Shown: positions 1-8,258, counted from the stretch's first letter. The stretch is DNA of 64,000 nt from Chryseobacterium sp. Leaf405 (GCF_001425355.1 NZ_LMQN01000015.1:419862-483861); one strand, 5' to 3'. Notes: generated from the letters alone by a model not told the origin. Numbers and translations are program-made.

Positions 1-1
1 T

Positions 2-781
2 TTAGCATCGTTAATTTATATGTATCTACTCCGCAGACATCCGTTAAGAGGTGGAAAAATATGGGATTTGGATTCGGAAAAAGATGAACTGCTTTCGATG
101 GGGGAAAAATCAATTTTTATTGAACATCCCACAGATACGACCAATTATGTAAAAGCCGATCATCTCAAAAAATGGAACACCTTTTGGGGAGATCCTAAAA
201 AAATTCCATACACAGTTACCGGACCTTATTTGTCAGAACTTTTCAGAAAAGCATTTATTGACGGACTTCATGATCCTATTAAGCGTCCGATTGCCAATGA
301 ATGGGAAACGGCTTTACTAAAAACTGTGGATTTAATACAGCCTTGTCAAAATCCAAACTGCTCAGAAAAATGGTATGTTTTTGATAACAGCAATAAACCA
401 AAGTGTCCATTCTGCGGAACTCCTCATAAAGGAACATTACCAGTTCTTGACTTATATTTCAAATTTAAAGAAGACGTCTGGAAACCGGAAAATCATAGAT
501 TGATGGTGTACCATAATCAGTATTTGTTCAAATGGAATGTGTCTAAAAAAGTGATCAGAAATGAAAATCTTACCGCTGAAGATAAAAAGCCTGTTGGATA
601 TTTCACATTCCATCAGGGAAGATGGGTTTTAGTCAACCAAAGTCTGACGAGTATGAAAGATGTCACCGAAGGAAAAGAAATTCCGCCAAATTCTATGGTT
701 GAACTTACGGAAGGTAAAAAAATCTTACTTTCCAACGAAGAAGGAGGAAGGTTGATTTATGTAACTATTGCCAATAAATAA
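2..781 (+). CDS. Protein kinase-like protein of the vWA/PP2C/kinase type, C-terminal part (5' end cut by window edge)
   Basis: The reading frame is open from base 2, so only the last 259 residues or so are visible and the kinase catalytic core lies outside the window. The visible part starts with the end of the kinase lobe (LRRHPLRG, then GEKSIFIEHPTD). A zinc ribbon follows, with Cys pairs CQNPNC and CPFC at about residues 115-138. A C-terminal beta-rich, FHA-like domain (VYHNQYLFKWNV, HQGRWVLVNQSL) ends the protein. This architecture is what I recall for the eukaryotic-type kinase encoded beside a von Willebrand A protein and a PP2C phosphatase in TerY-like signalling triads. That assignment is family recall, not a search result. 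The gene ends just before a good terminator, so it is the last gene of its operon. Confidence 0.6.
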   Translation, partial: LASLIYMYLLRRHPLRGGKIWDLDSEKDELLSMGEKSIFIEHPTDTTNYVKADHLKKWNTFWGDPKKIPYTVTGPYLSELFRKAFIDGLHDPIKRPIANEWETALLKTVDLIQPCQNPNCSEKWYVFDNSNKPKCPFCGTPHKGTLPVLDLYFKFKEDVWKPENHRLMVYHNQYLFKWNVSKKVIRNENLTAEDKKPVGYFTFHQGRWVLVNQSLTSMKDVTEGKEIPPNSMVELTEGKKILLSNEEGGRLIYVTIANK

Positions 782-783
782 GG

Positions 784-808
784 GTATGCCGAAAAGCATA
801 CTTTTTTT
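784..808 (+). terminator. Rho-independent terminator of the kinase-like gene
   Basis: A GTATGC/GCATAC stem with a short A-rich loop is followed by a run of seven T, 3 bases after the kinase-like stop codon. Confidence 0.8.
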
Positions 809-1069
809 ATGTCCATCAATAAGTAAAATATTCGTTATAAGTGTTAAAAAAATGTAAATACAACATATTTTCATATTTATATCAAAAAAATATATCTTTT
901 TCTTCTGAATAAAATTTATTTTTTATTTTATATGATTGATTTATTATTAATATATGTGTTTAAATTTATTTTTATTCACTACATAAAATAGTTATTTTTT
1001 AAAACTCAACAATCGGTGAATTGGTGCTGGAAAAGTTTATCTAACGTAAGATATTATCTAATAATTAGT
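809..1069. other. Long AT-rich intergenic region
   Basis: Between the terminator and the next promoter the sequence is very AT-rich. I see no open reading frame, RNA gene or strong inverted repeat in it. Confidence 0.5.
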
Positions 1070-1077
1070 TAATTTTG
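1070..1077 (+). promoter_or_regulatory. Bacteroidetes -7 promoter box (TAATTTTG)
   Basis: An exact TAnnTTTG match lies 15 bases before the ATG at 1093. No convincing -33 TTG at the usual spacing is seen. It supports the ATG at 1093 rather than the in-frame TTG at 1075, which lies inside the box. Confidence 0.55.
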
Positions 1078-1092
1078 CAAAAACTAATATAT

Positions 1093-1353
1093 ATGACATT
1101 CAGCGAAGCGGTAAAACGGAAGCGACAATTTATCAAAGACTCCAGTGATTTTACTAATGCACTTTACCACTGTTTAATTATTCCGGCTAATGCAGAGGAA
1201 TCTAAAAAATACATTGAAGATTTTAAAAAGTCACCATCATCTTTTATTAATGAGAGCTGTAAAAGATATACAAAAGATGCAAACTTTAAAGTTATGATCA
1301 TTCCTATTGTAGAATTTCAGCATAATATTACTGATGAGCTTGTGAACATATAA
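1093..1353 (+). CDS. Small conserved-looking hypothetical protein (86 aa)
   Basis: I do not recognise a functional domain. The protein is soluble, with no signal peptide or membrane segment. It begins MTFSEAVKRKRQFIKD with a basic N-terminal helix, has two Cys in the middle and ends with a hydrophobic strand (VMIIPIVEF). An upstream in-frame TTG overlaps the promoter box, so the ATG at 1093 is chosen. The gene stands alone between its own -7 box and a terminator, which supports it as a real monocistronic gene. Confidence 0.6.
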   Translation: MTFSEAVKRKRQFIKDSSDFTNALYHCLIIPANAEESKKYIEDFKKSPSSFINESCKRYTKDANFKVMIIPIVEFQHNITDELVNI

Positions 1354-1374
1354 GAATAATTTGTTCCCACATAT

Positions 1375-1404
1375 AAATCTCTCATGAAAATGGGAGATTT
1401 TTTT
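1375..1404 (+). terminator. Rho-independent terminator
   Basis: An ATCTCTCA/TGGGAGAT stem (one G-T pair) with loop TGAAAA is followed by T7, about 20 bases after the 86-aa gene. Confidence 0.75.
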
Positions 1405-1422
1405 ATAGATGAATATTAAGAT

Positions 1423-2196
1423 TTAATAACTGTGCAGCCTGATAATACTTCCTTTATAAAATTTAGTATGCTCATATAATTCCATGAAATAATTATAACT
1501 AAACGCTTTGCTTAAAATTTCCTTTTCATTTTGTAAAAAAGGCTTAAATTCTGACGGATAAGTAGCAGAAGATTCGTGAAGATTTTCCCGATTGAATGCT
1601 ACAACTTTTTTTAAACCGATTATATCTTCTTCAAGAGTTTGAAGAGTAGAATCAAATTCAGTTTGTGCGAGCTCGAAAAGTCTTTCATGAGCAGGTTTTA
1701 ATATTTTTGTCAAAAGCAAAAGATCATCGTTGGTATCCGGACTTTCGTAATAATACTGATCCAGAAAAGTAGAAAGAAGACCGCTGGAAAATATTCCAAA
1801 AATCAAAAAATTATTGAAATCATCAGAACTCATCAAGATACTGAAATCTTTCTCAATAAGACATTCATAATCACTAAGAATACTGTGAAAACTTCTTACA
1901 GGTGTTTTTGAAGGAATTTCGTAAAAAAGATCCATTCCATTAATGAAAAGTTGCGTTTCTACTTCATTATAATCTTCTTTACACGGGTCGGTTATCCATT
2001 TTACAATATTAAAAAATTCATCCTGAGAAAGCATATTTATAGAATCTTTTACTTTGTTTTTAATGATTTCAAGGCTGGTTTTCTTATCATCATTCAGGAA
2101 ATTCATAACAGTTTCTTCTTCACGGCAAAGTTTGTTGTACAAATTGATTTTTGCAACAATAGGATTCGTTTTAATAAAATAAAGTTCTTCCGCCAT
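1423..2196 (-). CDS. Hypothetical protein (257 aa)
   Basis: I do not recognise the family. The protein is acidic and mostly helical, without signal peptide or clear transmembrane segment. A hydrophobic stretch near residues 128-145 (FLIFGIFSSGLLSTFL) could be a buried helix. A charged helix near 180-205 (LEEDIIGLKK) may form a coiled coil. It begins MAEELYFIKTNP. It is followed on the same strand by other uncharacterised genes, the setting often seen for immunity or accessory genes, but nothing in the sequence proves such a role. Confidence 0.55.
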   Translation of the reverse strand: MAEELYFIKTNPIVAKINLYNKLCREEETVMNFLNDDKKTSLEIIKNKVKDSINMLSQDEFFNIVKWITDPCKEDYNEVETQLFINGMDLFYEIPSKTPVRSFHSILSDYECLIEKDFSILMSSDDFNNFLIFGIFSSGLLSTFLDQYYYESPDTNDDLLLLTKILKPAHERLFELAQTEFDSTLQTLEEDIIGLKKVVAFNRENLHESSATYPSEFKPFLQNEKEILSKAFSYNYFMELYEHTKFYKGSIIRLHSY

Positions 2197-2328
2197 AATA
2201 TTATGTAATGCCTTGTTTTTGAAGCTTTCAAGCTCTAAGGTAGCGAAAAATTTTCATGATTTTGTGAATTTTATATCATTGTTTTATGGAAATCTATGTT
2301 AGTGATGAAATCAAGCTTATTTAATCTT

Positions 2329-2712
2329 TTAATGGGACTGAGGATCAAAGTACGCCTTAAAAGTCAAAGGATCTTCCAGTTTATCTTCTGCAGTTTCAAG
2401 ATATTCATGGTATTCTTCCTGGTGCATTTCCATGTAAACCATGACAATAGCCAGATTGATGTAAAGATTTTTATCTTCGGAACCCAATTCCATTGCTTGC
2501 TTTAAATAATAGATTGCTCTTTCATTTTCACCCATATCAGAATATATTGCTCCGATGTTAATTAATGCTGCAGTATTTTTGGGTTCAATCAGTAAAATCT
2601 CATCCAATTCTTTAATTAAAAGGTCATTTATCGTATCCCAATGGTCTTCGTTTTCCCATCTTTTAGCCTGGAGTTTTTTTACGTTTTCTAATCTTGCTGT
2701 TATCGTTTTCAT
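2329..2712 (-). CDS. TPR-repeat protein (127 aa)
   Basis: The small soluble protein contains at least two tetratricopeptide repeats between about residues 33 and 110, including ALINIGAIYSDMGENERAIY and the following LYINLAIVMVYM helix. TPR repeats mediate protein-protein contacts, so it is probably an adaptor or an effector- or immunity-associated protein; no enzymatic motif is visible. It is transcribed toward a hypothetical gene on the same strand. The specific partner cannot be inferred. Confidence 0.65.
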   Translation of the reverse strand: MKTITARLENVKKLQAKRWENEDHWDTINDLLIKELDEILLIEPKNTAALINIGAIYSDMGENERAIYYLKQAMELGSEDKNLYINLAIVMVYMEMHQEEYHEYLETAEDKLEDPLTFKAYFDPQSH

Positions 2713-2821
2713 GATGCAAAATTACGGAATTGTCGATCATTAATTTTTCTTTTATATGTGTTTTTCAAATAACCATTTCGGAATTTTATCGTTACCAAAA
2801 CGGAATTACAATCATTATGCT

Positions 2822-3391
2822 TTAGTCAACATATACTTTTCGTGTATAACTCATAATATTTTCAAAAATTATTTTATCCACATATTCTTTATTCAGAATT
2901 CCATTTTCATTATTTCTTCTCCAAAAATCATAGATTATTTCCACTTCGTCTGATAGTAAAAAATATTCGTATTGTTCTTTTTTAAATTTTTGTAATTCAT
3001 TGTAATCGAAAATTCTTTTCTGAATAAAATTACCATTTTCTATTTGTAAGTATTCAAAGATTCCGTTTTCGGGTTCTCTATCAAATTCTCCTCTAAAATC
3101 GTCAATTCTAATTAAACCAGAATACCATTCAAATTTATTTTCTGGAAATATTTCTTCTTTGAATGATTTCATGTTAAAATTAATATCAGTCAAGCAATTA
3201 ATTTCTTTAATTAAAAGTTTTTTATCCTTGATTTCAAATATAGCAATATAACCTCTCCATAAAGCGGTAAAACTAATTTCAAAATTTGGTCTTTTTTTTG
3301 GAAACTCACGAAAGTAATCATCCAAAATATAATTATTAAGATGATATTCTTTATTTTCAAAAATTAGTCTATCTGGAATTTGTCTTGTCAT
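2822..3391 (-). CDS. Hypothetical protein (189 aa)
   Basis: The start is set at MTRQIPDRLIFENKEY. An in-frame ATG 48 bases upstream would add a hydrophobic, unlikely N-terminus. The opening resembles proteins of unknown function common near polymorphic-toxin and immunity loci, which often begin with M-T-x-Q-x-P-[DE] and an 'ideal' strand. That is recall only. The protein is acidic, soluble and rich in aromatic residues (WRGYIAIFEIKDK, FEWYSGLIRIDDF). It sits downstream of the M3 peptidase gene on the same strand. Confidence 0.5.
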   Translation of the reverse strand: MTRQIPDRLIFENKEYHLNNYILDDYFREFPKKRPNFEISFTALWRGYIAIFEIKDKKLLIKEINCLTDINFNMKSFKEEIFPENKFEWYSGLIRIDDFRGEFDREPENGIFEYLQIENGNFIQKRIFDYNELQKFKKEQYEYFLLSDEVEIIYDFWRRNNENGILNKEYVDKIIFENIMSYTRKVYVD

Positions 3392-3452
3392 TTGTTCTAA
3401 AATTATTTTAATATAAAAAGGCTTGAAAATTATTATCAAGCCTTCTTATATT

Positions 3453-5471
3453 TTATCCAAATGCCCTCTTCAGCAAACTCTCCACTTTCGGTTCGCTTCC
3501 TCTAAAGTTCTTGTATAATTCCATTGGGTCTTTTGTTCCGCCGGAAGAAAGAACAACTTTATATTTTGCGGCAATTTCAGGATTGAAAATTCCGTTTTCC
3601 TTGAAATATTGGAACGCATCGGCATCCAAAACTTCTGCCCATTTGTAAGAATAATATCCCGCAGAATATCCGCCCTGAAAAATATGCGAGAAACTCGGAC
3701 TCATCGCTGTTTCTGGGTTGGCAGGATACAACTGAGTTGCTTTTGTATAATTATCTTCAAACTCTTTTACACTAAAACCTTCCAATTCTCCAACCTTGGA
3801 GTGGTAATTCATATCCAATAGTCCGAAACCAATCTGTCTCATCGTCTGATACCCTTCCATAAAGTTTTTAGACTGAGCAATTTTCTCGATTTTTTCGTCT
3901 GGTAAAATTTCACCTGTTTTGTAATGTTTGGCGAAAGTTTTTAAGAATTCCGGTTCGTAGCAGAAATTTTCCAAAAACTGAGAAGGTAATTCCACAAAAT
4001 CCCATTTTACAGACGTTCCTGAAAGAGTAGGATATTGCGTGTTAGCTAACATTCCGTGTAGCGCATGACCAAATTCATGGAACAAAGTTGTCACTTCCTG
4101 GAACGTCAGTAAACTCGGCGCATCTTTTGTCGGTTTGCTGAAATTACAAACAATTGAAATGTGCGGACGGGAATTTTCACCATCTTTTTGATACTGACTT
4201 TTATAACTTGTCATCCAAGCTCCGGCTCTTTTGCCTTTTCTCGGGAAATAATCTACATATAATAAAGATTTATATTCACCGTTTTCTTTTACTTCATAAA
4301 CTTTTACGTCTTCGTGATATTTCGGAATGTCATTTCTTTCCTCAAAAGTCAATCCGAAAAGTTGTTTTGATAATCCAAAAACAGCTTCCTGAACTTGTTC
4401 TAATGGAAAATAAGGTTTTAATTCCTCATCATTAAGATCATATTTTGCTTTACGAAGTTTTTCCGCATAAAAAGCGTGATCATATGCTTGTATTTCTTCA
4501 ATTCCATCAGCTTTTGCTAAAGTTTTCAATTCTTCGATTTCTTTTTCGGCGTAAGGTTTTGCTTTGGTCAACAGTTCATTCAAAAAGTCCAACACTTTCG
4601 TTGGAGACTTTGCCATTCTTTCTTCCAACACATAATCTGCGTAATTGCTGTAGCCTAATAATTCTGCTTTTTGTTGTTTTAAATTCAGTAATTCTTTAAT
4701 CAGATTTTGATTATCAAATTCACCACCGTCGAAAGATTTTTTTCCGTTTGCCAGCGCAATTTCTTTTCTTAGTTCACGGTTTTCAGCGTAAGTCATGAAT
4801 GGAATATAGCTTGGATACTGCAAAGTCACCACCCAGCCTTCCAGATTTCTTTCTTTTGCTTCTTCAGCATACTGTTCCAAAATAGCGTCCGGAATTCCTG
4901 CCAAATCTTCTTGATTGGTGATGTGTTTAAAATAATTATTGGTTGAAGCCAACACATTCTGCCCGAACTGAAGAGATTTTAAAGACAAATCCATACTGAT
5001 TTTCTTTAGTTTTTCTTTGTCTTCTTCATTGAGTAAAGCACCGCTTCTTACAAAACCTTTGTACGTTTCATTCAAAAGCATTTGCTGTTCTTCATTCAGA
5101 TTATATTTGTCTTTTTCGTCGTAAACTTTTTTGATTTTATTGAAAAGAGCTTCGTTTTGAGAAATTTTTGAAGAATATTCCGTTAAAATCGGTGAAACTT
5201 CCTGAGCGATTTGTTGTAATTCGTCACTCGTTTCAGCAGAATTTAAGTTGAAAAATATATTGGAAACCTTATCAAGCTGTTCACCTGAATACGCCAAAGC
5301 TTCGATTACATTGGCAAAAGTTGGTTCTTCGGGACTATTGATGATTGCATCGATTTCTTTTTCTGATTTTTGAATTAATTCCTGAAAAGCCGGAAGATAA
5401 TCTTCATTTTTAATAGAAGTGAACGGTGCGGAATGATATGGTGTATTAAATTGTTCTGTTAAAATATTCAT
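3453..5471 (-). CDS. M3-family metallopeptidase (oligopeptidase A / dipeptidyl carboxypeptidase type)
   Basis: This is a zinc-dependent peptidase that cleaves short peptides in the cytoplasm. The thermolysin-type zinc motif HEFGH is at residues 465-469, followed by ALHGM. The third ligand is expected in the downstream segment FVELPSQFLENF. The full length of 672 residues fits the OpdA/Dcp subfamily, and no signal peptide is present. The C-terminal GGYSAGYYSYKWAEVLDADAF segment (shown in part by GYYSYKWAEV) is also typical of the family. It begins MNILTEQFNTPYHSAPF. The sequence cannot separate Dcp (exopeptidase) from OpdA/PrlC (endopeptidase), so no symbol is given. Confidence 0.93.
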   Translation of the reverse strand: MNILTEQFNTPYHSAPFTSIKNEDYLPAFQELIQKSEKEIDAIINSPEEPTFANVIEALAYSGEQLDKVSNIFFNLNSAETSDELQQIAQEVSPILTEYSSKISQNEALFNKIKKVYDEKDKYNLNEEQQMLLNETYKGFVRSGALLNEEDKEKLKKISMDLSLKSLQFGQNVLASTNNYFKHITNQEDLAGIPDAILEQYAEEAKERNLEGWVVTLQYPSYIPFMTYAENRELRKEIALANGKKSFDGGEFDNQNLIKELLNLKQQKAELLGYSNYADYVLEERMAKSPTKVLDFLNELLTKAKPYAEKEIEELKTLAKADGIEEIQAYDHAFYAEKLRKAKYDLNDEELKPYFPLEQVQEAVFGLSKQLFGLTFEERNDIPKYHEDVKVYEVKENGEYKSLLYVDYFPRKGKRAGAWMTSYKSQYQKDGENSRPHISIVCNFSKPTKDAPSLLTFQEVTTLFHEFGHALHGMLANTQYPTLSGTSVKWDFVELPSQFLENFCYEPEFLKTFAKHYKTGEILPDEKIEKIAQSKNFMEGYQTMRQIGFGLLDMNYHSKVGELEGFSVKEFEDNYTKATQLYPANPETAMSPSFSHIFQGGYSAGYYSYKWAEVLDADAFQYFKENGIFNPEIAAKYKVVLSSGGTKDPMELYKNFRGSEPKVESLLKRAFG

Positions 5472-5620
5472 TTTTTGTTTTTTAATTGTGGTAAATGTAA
5501 GAAATCATAGTGATTCAAGAGGTGACGGCGCAAAAATAATGCCTCAGTAAAAAGATGTGACAAAATGGATTATCTTTAATAATCTTGTCATAGGAAAAGT
5601 GGAGTTGAGGTACGAATGGC

Positions 5621-5628
5621 TAATTTTG
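5621..5628 (+). promoter_or_regulatory. Bacteroidetes -7 promoter box (TAATTTTG)
   Basis: Exact TAnnTTTG match 55 bases upstream of the SRPBCC gene start, in the intergenic region that separates it from the divergently transcribed peptidase. Confidence 0.5.
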
Positions 5629-5683
5629 ACAACAGATTTTCAGCTTAATCATGTTAAAAAATTAAATGCTAAATATTTAAACT

Positions 5684-6217
5684 ATGAAAACAATCTTAAA
5701 AATTCTTGGAATCATTATTCTTGTAATTGTTGTGTACGTTATTATTGCTATGCTGGCTTTCGGAAAGAATTATCATTATGAAAAATCTATTGTCATTAAT
5801 GCTCCGAAAGAGAAAGTCTGGCAGAAAGTAAGTTCAATGAAAGCTTTCAATGAATGGAATCCCTGGATGAAATTAGATCCGACAATGAAAATTATTTACT
5901 CAGGAAATTCCGGTGAAGTGGGAGATAAATATTGCTGGGACAGCAAAAATGACGATGCGGGAGCGGGGTGCCAGGAAATCAAAGGATTGGTTGCCAATGA
6001 AAAGCAGAAAACAGAAATGACTTTTATAAAACCTTTTGACGGTCAAGCAACTTCTGATATTATATTAACCACCGAAGGTAATGCTACAAAAGTGACCTGG
6101 ACTATGGATACCGAACAAGATCCCATGATAAAAATAATGCGACCGATGATGGATCACCAAATGGGAAAATCTTACGGTGAAGGATTGGATAATCTGAAAA
6201 AACTTTTGGAAAAATAA
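5684..6217 (+). CDS. Membrane-anchored SRPBCC (START/polyketide-cyclase-like) protein
   Basis: An N-terminal hydrophobic helix (about residues 5-27, ILGIIILVIVVYVIIAML) is followed by a ligand-binding SRPBCC fold of about 145 residues. Typical elements are the first strand SIVINAPKEKVWQKVSS, the NEWNPWMKLDP loop and a late TKVTWTMD strand. Such proteins bind small hydrophobic ligands; the substrate is unknown. The gene has its own -7 box and a terminator, so it is monocistronic. Confidence 0.8.
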   Translation: MKTILKILGIIILVIVVYVIIAMLAFGKNYHYEKSIVINAPKEKVWQKVSSMKAFNEWNPWMKLDPTMKIIYSGNSGEVGDKYCWDSKNDDAGAGCQEIKGLVANEKQKTEMTFIKPFDGQATSDIILTTEGNATKVTWTMDTEQDPMIKIMRPMMDHQMGKSYGEGLDNLKKLLEK

Positions 6218-6223
6218 AATAAT

Positions 6224-6252
6224 AGCCTTGTAAATTTTACAGGGCTTTTTTA
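6224..6252 (+). terminator. Rho-independent terminator
   Basis: AGCCTTGTAAA pairs with TTTACAGGGCT (one G-T pair), followed by T6. Confidence 0.85.
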
Positions 6253-6295
6253 TTTATATTCAAAAAATATTATCTTTATAGTAAAGAATAGATTC

Positions 6296-6745
6296 ATGGA
6301 GAAGATTGTATTTGAGAAAAATAACATAAGAAATTATGTGAAAAACGTGATTGCAGAAAAGATTGAAAAGCTGAAAAATTTCATCGAATTTACTTTAGAA
6401 GCAAGTCGCGACGTAAAAAAAACTCCGAAATATGACAGTATACGAGAAGAAATGCAGGAAGAAATTTATCAGATGCAGCGTCAGCTTGGAGCATTAAATG
6501 ATCTAAAAAGTAATATGGCAAAAGTTCTCAACAGTTCCACCGAAAGAGTTCAGTTGGGATCGTTGGTCATTACCAATAAAGCACGTTTTTATATTTCGGT
6601 TTCTTTGGGAGAGTTTTTCTTCGAAGGCGACCGGTTTTACGCTATTTCTTCTGAAAGCCCGATGGCAAGGAAAATGATGGGAATGAAACCCGGTGACGAG
6701 TTTACGTTGAATAAAATTCATCAGAAAATTATTGAGGTTTTGTGA
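6296..6745 (+). CDS. GreA/GreB-family transcription elongation factor-like protein
   Basis: The protein has the two-part Gre layout. Residues 1-75 form a helical, charged, coiled-coil-like N-terminus (KIEKLKNFIEFTLEASRD, QMQRQLGALNDLKSNMAK). Residues 83-149 form a C-terminal FKBP-like domain (VQLGSLVITNKARFYISVSL, then SSESPMARKMMGMKPGDEF). Canonical GreA rescues backtracked RNA polymerase through acidic residues at the coiled-coil tip. Here the tip is not clearly acidic, so transcript-cleavage activity is uncertain. Homologues in Bacteroidetes are often mislabelled 3-oxoacyl-ACP synthase, for which there is no support in the sequence. Confidence 0.75.
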   Translation: MEKIVFEKNNIRNYVKNVIAEKIEKLKNFIEFTLEASRDVKKTPKYDSIREEMQEEIYQMQRQLGALNDLKSNMAKVLNSSTERVQLGSLVITNKARFYISVSLGEFFFEGDRFYAISSESPMARKMMGMKPGDEFTLNKIHQKIIEVL

Positions 6746-6766
6746 GATATTAGATAAAGCTTTCCA

Positions 6767-6824
6767 AAAATTCCCCTTCCATGAAGGAGTGGCGAAAATT
6801 CAAAGAATTTTTGACGGGGTAGTT
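6767..6824. repeat. Palindromic intergenic repeat (CCCC...GGGG type)
   Basis: A CCCCTTCC block and a GACGGGG block enclose a perfect hairpin AAAATTC-AAA-GAATTTT at 6796-6812. The arrangement matches a type of flavobacterial intergenic repeat I recall (CCCCTTC..GAAGGxGTGGCG..GACGGGGT). This copy follows the GreA-like gene. Confidence 0.5.
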
Positions 6825-6959
6825 AATTAAATAAAATAGTCTTTATTGTTGAGACTCTTCCTTCTCAGAGTAATAGGCAAAATTTAAAAGTAAATTAAGA
6901 TAGAATCTAAAATCACGAAAATTTACTTAGAATAATTTAACAGATTAAGTTGCAAGTCG

Positions 6960-6967
6960 TAATTTTG
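6960..6967 (+). promoter_or_regulatory. -7 promoter box five bases before the nitroreductase ATG
   Basis: TAATTTTG matches TAnnTTTG exactly and ends at 6967; the ATG is at 6973. The transcript would start at or within a base or two of the ATG, so the mRNA may be leaderless. Confidence 0.55.
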
Positions 6968-6972
6968 TCTTT

Positions 6973-7482
6973 ATGAATAAAGCAGACGTTTTAAAAGAAA
7001 TCATAGAGCAAAGAAAAAGTATCTTTCCAAAAGATTATACAGACGCAGAAATTTCTCAGGAGATTCTTGATGAAATTTTAAATTCGGCAACATTTGCTCC
7101 CAATCACAAACGGACAAAACCTTGGCGTTTCAAAATATTTAAAGGTGAAGAAAAGGCTAAATTAGCTTCTGAAATGCAGGAAATTTATAAGTCTACTCAA
7201 TCTCCGCAGATTTTTTTAGAAAAGAAATACAATGACATTGGTTTTAAAATCAATAAAGCGGATGCCGTGGTTTCCATCATTGTTAATTTCAGCGGAATGG
7301 TTCCTGAATGGGAGGAAATTGCTGCAGTTTCCATGGCAGTTCAGAATATGTATTTGACTTGCACAGCCAACGAAATCGGCTGTTATTGGAGTTCTCCGAA
7401 GATTGTTGATCATTTAAAAGAATCTTTAACCATTGAAGAAAACCAAAAATGTTTAGGATTATTTTATATGGGTAAAATCTGA
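6973..7482 (+). CDS. Nitroreductase-family FMN oxidoreductase (169 aa)
   Basis: The N-terminal RKSIFPKDYTD and FAPNHKRTKPWRFKIF segments carry the flavin phosphate-binding region of the nitroreductase fold. AVVSIIVNFSG and the AAVSMAVQNMYLT helix form the core, and IGCYWSSP is the usual second flavin-contact loop. The protein would use FMN and NAD(P)H; the substrate is unknown. It ends right after the last core strand (LGLFYMGKI) with two consecutive stops, shorter than many relatives of about 180-190 residues. The usual short tail after this strand is absent, and no frameshifted remnant of it is seen downstream. Confidence 0.85.
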   Translation: MNKADVLKEIIEQRKSIFPKDYTDAEISQEILDEILNSATFAPNHKRTKPWRFKIFKGEEKAKLASEMQEIYKSTQSPQIFLEKKYNDIGFKINKADAVVSIIVNFSGMVPEWEEIAAVSMAVQNMYLTCTANEIGCYWSSPKIVDHLKESLTIEENQKCLGLFYMGKI

Positions 7483-7562
7483 TGAATATATTTAATTTGA
7501 TATTAAATATGATGTTGTTGTAGGATTGATTTTAATTATTGCCAAATTGTTGCACTTTTAGA

Positions 7563-7592
7563 TTGTTACATTAGAAATTTTATATATCTTTG
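7563..7592 (+). promoter_or_regulatory. Full Bacteroidetes promoter of rpsP (TTG-N19-TATCTTTG)
   Basis: A -33 TTG at 7563-7565 is separated by 19 bases from the -7 box TATCTTTG at 7585-7592. This is an exact match to the primary sigma-factor consensus of the phylum and the best promoter in the window. The leader to the rpsP ATG is about 45 bases. Confidence 0.8.
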
Positions 7593-7641
7593 CACTCTTA
7601 AATATTTAACTGGGACGAGTTCCCATAAAATTCACAACATT

Positions 7642-8205
7642 ATGTCAGTAAAAATCAGATTACAAAGACACGGATCTAAAGGGAGACCTTTCTTCCATAT
7701 CGTGGTTGCAGATTCTAGATCAAGAAGAGATGGTAGATTCATCGAAAAACTAGGAACTTACAACCCAATTACTAACCCTGCAACGATTGATTTGAACGTT
7801 GATTCTGCTGTAAAGTGGTTAAACAACGGTGCTCAACCAACTGATACTGCAAGAGCTATTCTTTCTTATAAAGGTGCACTTTACAAAAAACACTTACAAG
7901 GTGGTGTTGCTAAAGGAGCTTTTGATGAGGCTGAAGCTGAAAAAAGATTTGCTGCTTGGGTAGAAGCTAAAGATTCTAAAGTACAAGGTAAAACAGAAGG
8001 TTTGGCTACTGCTAAAGCTGACGCTAAGAAAGCTGCTTTCGATGCTGAAACTAAAGTAAATGAAGCTAGAGTTGCTGCTGCTGCACAAGTAATTGCTGAT
8101 GCTAAAGCTGCTGAAGAAGCTGCAAATGCACCTGCTGAAGAAGTTACTGAAGCTACAGAAGAACCAACTGCTGAAGCAGAAGGTACTGAAGAAACTCAGG
8201 CTTAG
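7642..8205 (+). CDS. rpsP: 30S ribosomal protein S16 with long C-terminal extension
   Basis: Residues 1-80 are canonical S16 ([20 protein letters not shown], then [13 protein letters not shown]), a protein that binds 16S rRNA early in small-subunit assembly. S16 is commonly 80-90 residues. Here a tail of about 100 residues follows, rich in Ala, Glu and Lys ([20 protein letters not shown], ending in Glu/Thr-rich acidic sequence). Long tails of this sort are common in Bacteroidetes S16 proteins and their role is unknown to me. The gene has a near-consensus promoter, ends in a strong terminator and is followed by rimM. Confidence 0.97.
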   Translation: MSVKIRLQRHGSKGRPFFHIVVADSRSRRDGRFIEKLGTYNPITNPATIDLNVDSAVKWLNNGAQPTDTARAILSYKGALYKKHLQGGVAKGAFDEAEAEKRFAAWVEAKDSKVQGKTEGLATAKADAKKAAFDAETKVNEARVAAAAQVIADAKAAEEAANAPAEEVTEATEEPTAEAEGTEETQA

Positions 8206-8221
8206 TCTTAAAAAAATACAA

Positions 8222-8258
8222 AACAAAGGCACGATTTTTTCGTGTCTTTGTTGTTTTT
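8222..8258 (+). terminator. Strong terminator after rpsP
   Basis: A 12-bp stem (AACAAAGGCACG with CGTGTCTTTGTT, one G-T pair) is followed by a T-rich tail. Confidence 0.85.

Noticed and set aside
7894-8232. Minus-strand frame of 112 aa across rpsP
   Set aside because: It is the complement of the S16 Ala/Glu-rich tail and gives a Ser/Phe/Cys-rich low-complexity protein, typical of a shadow frame.
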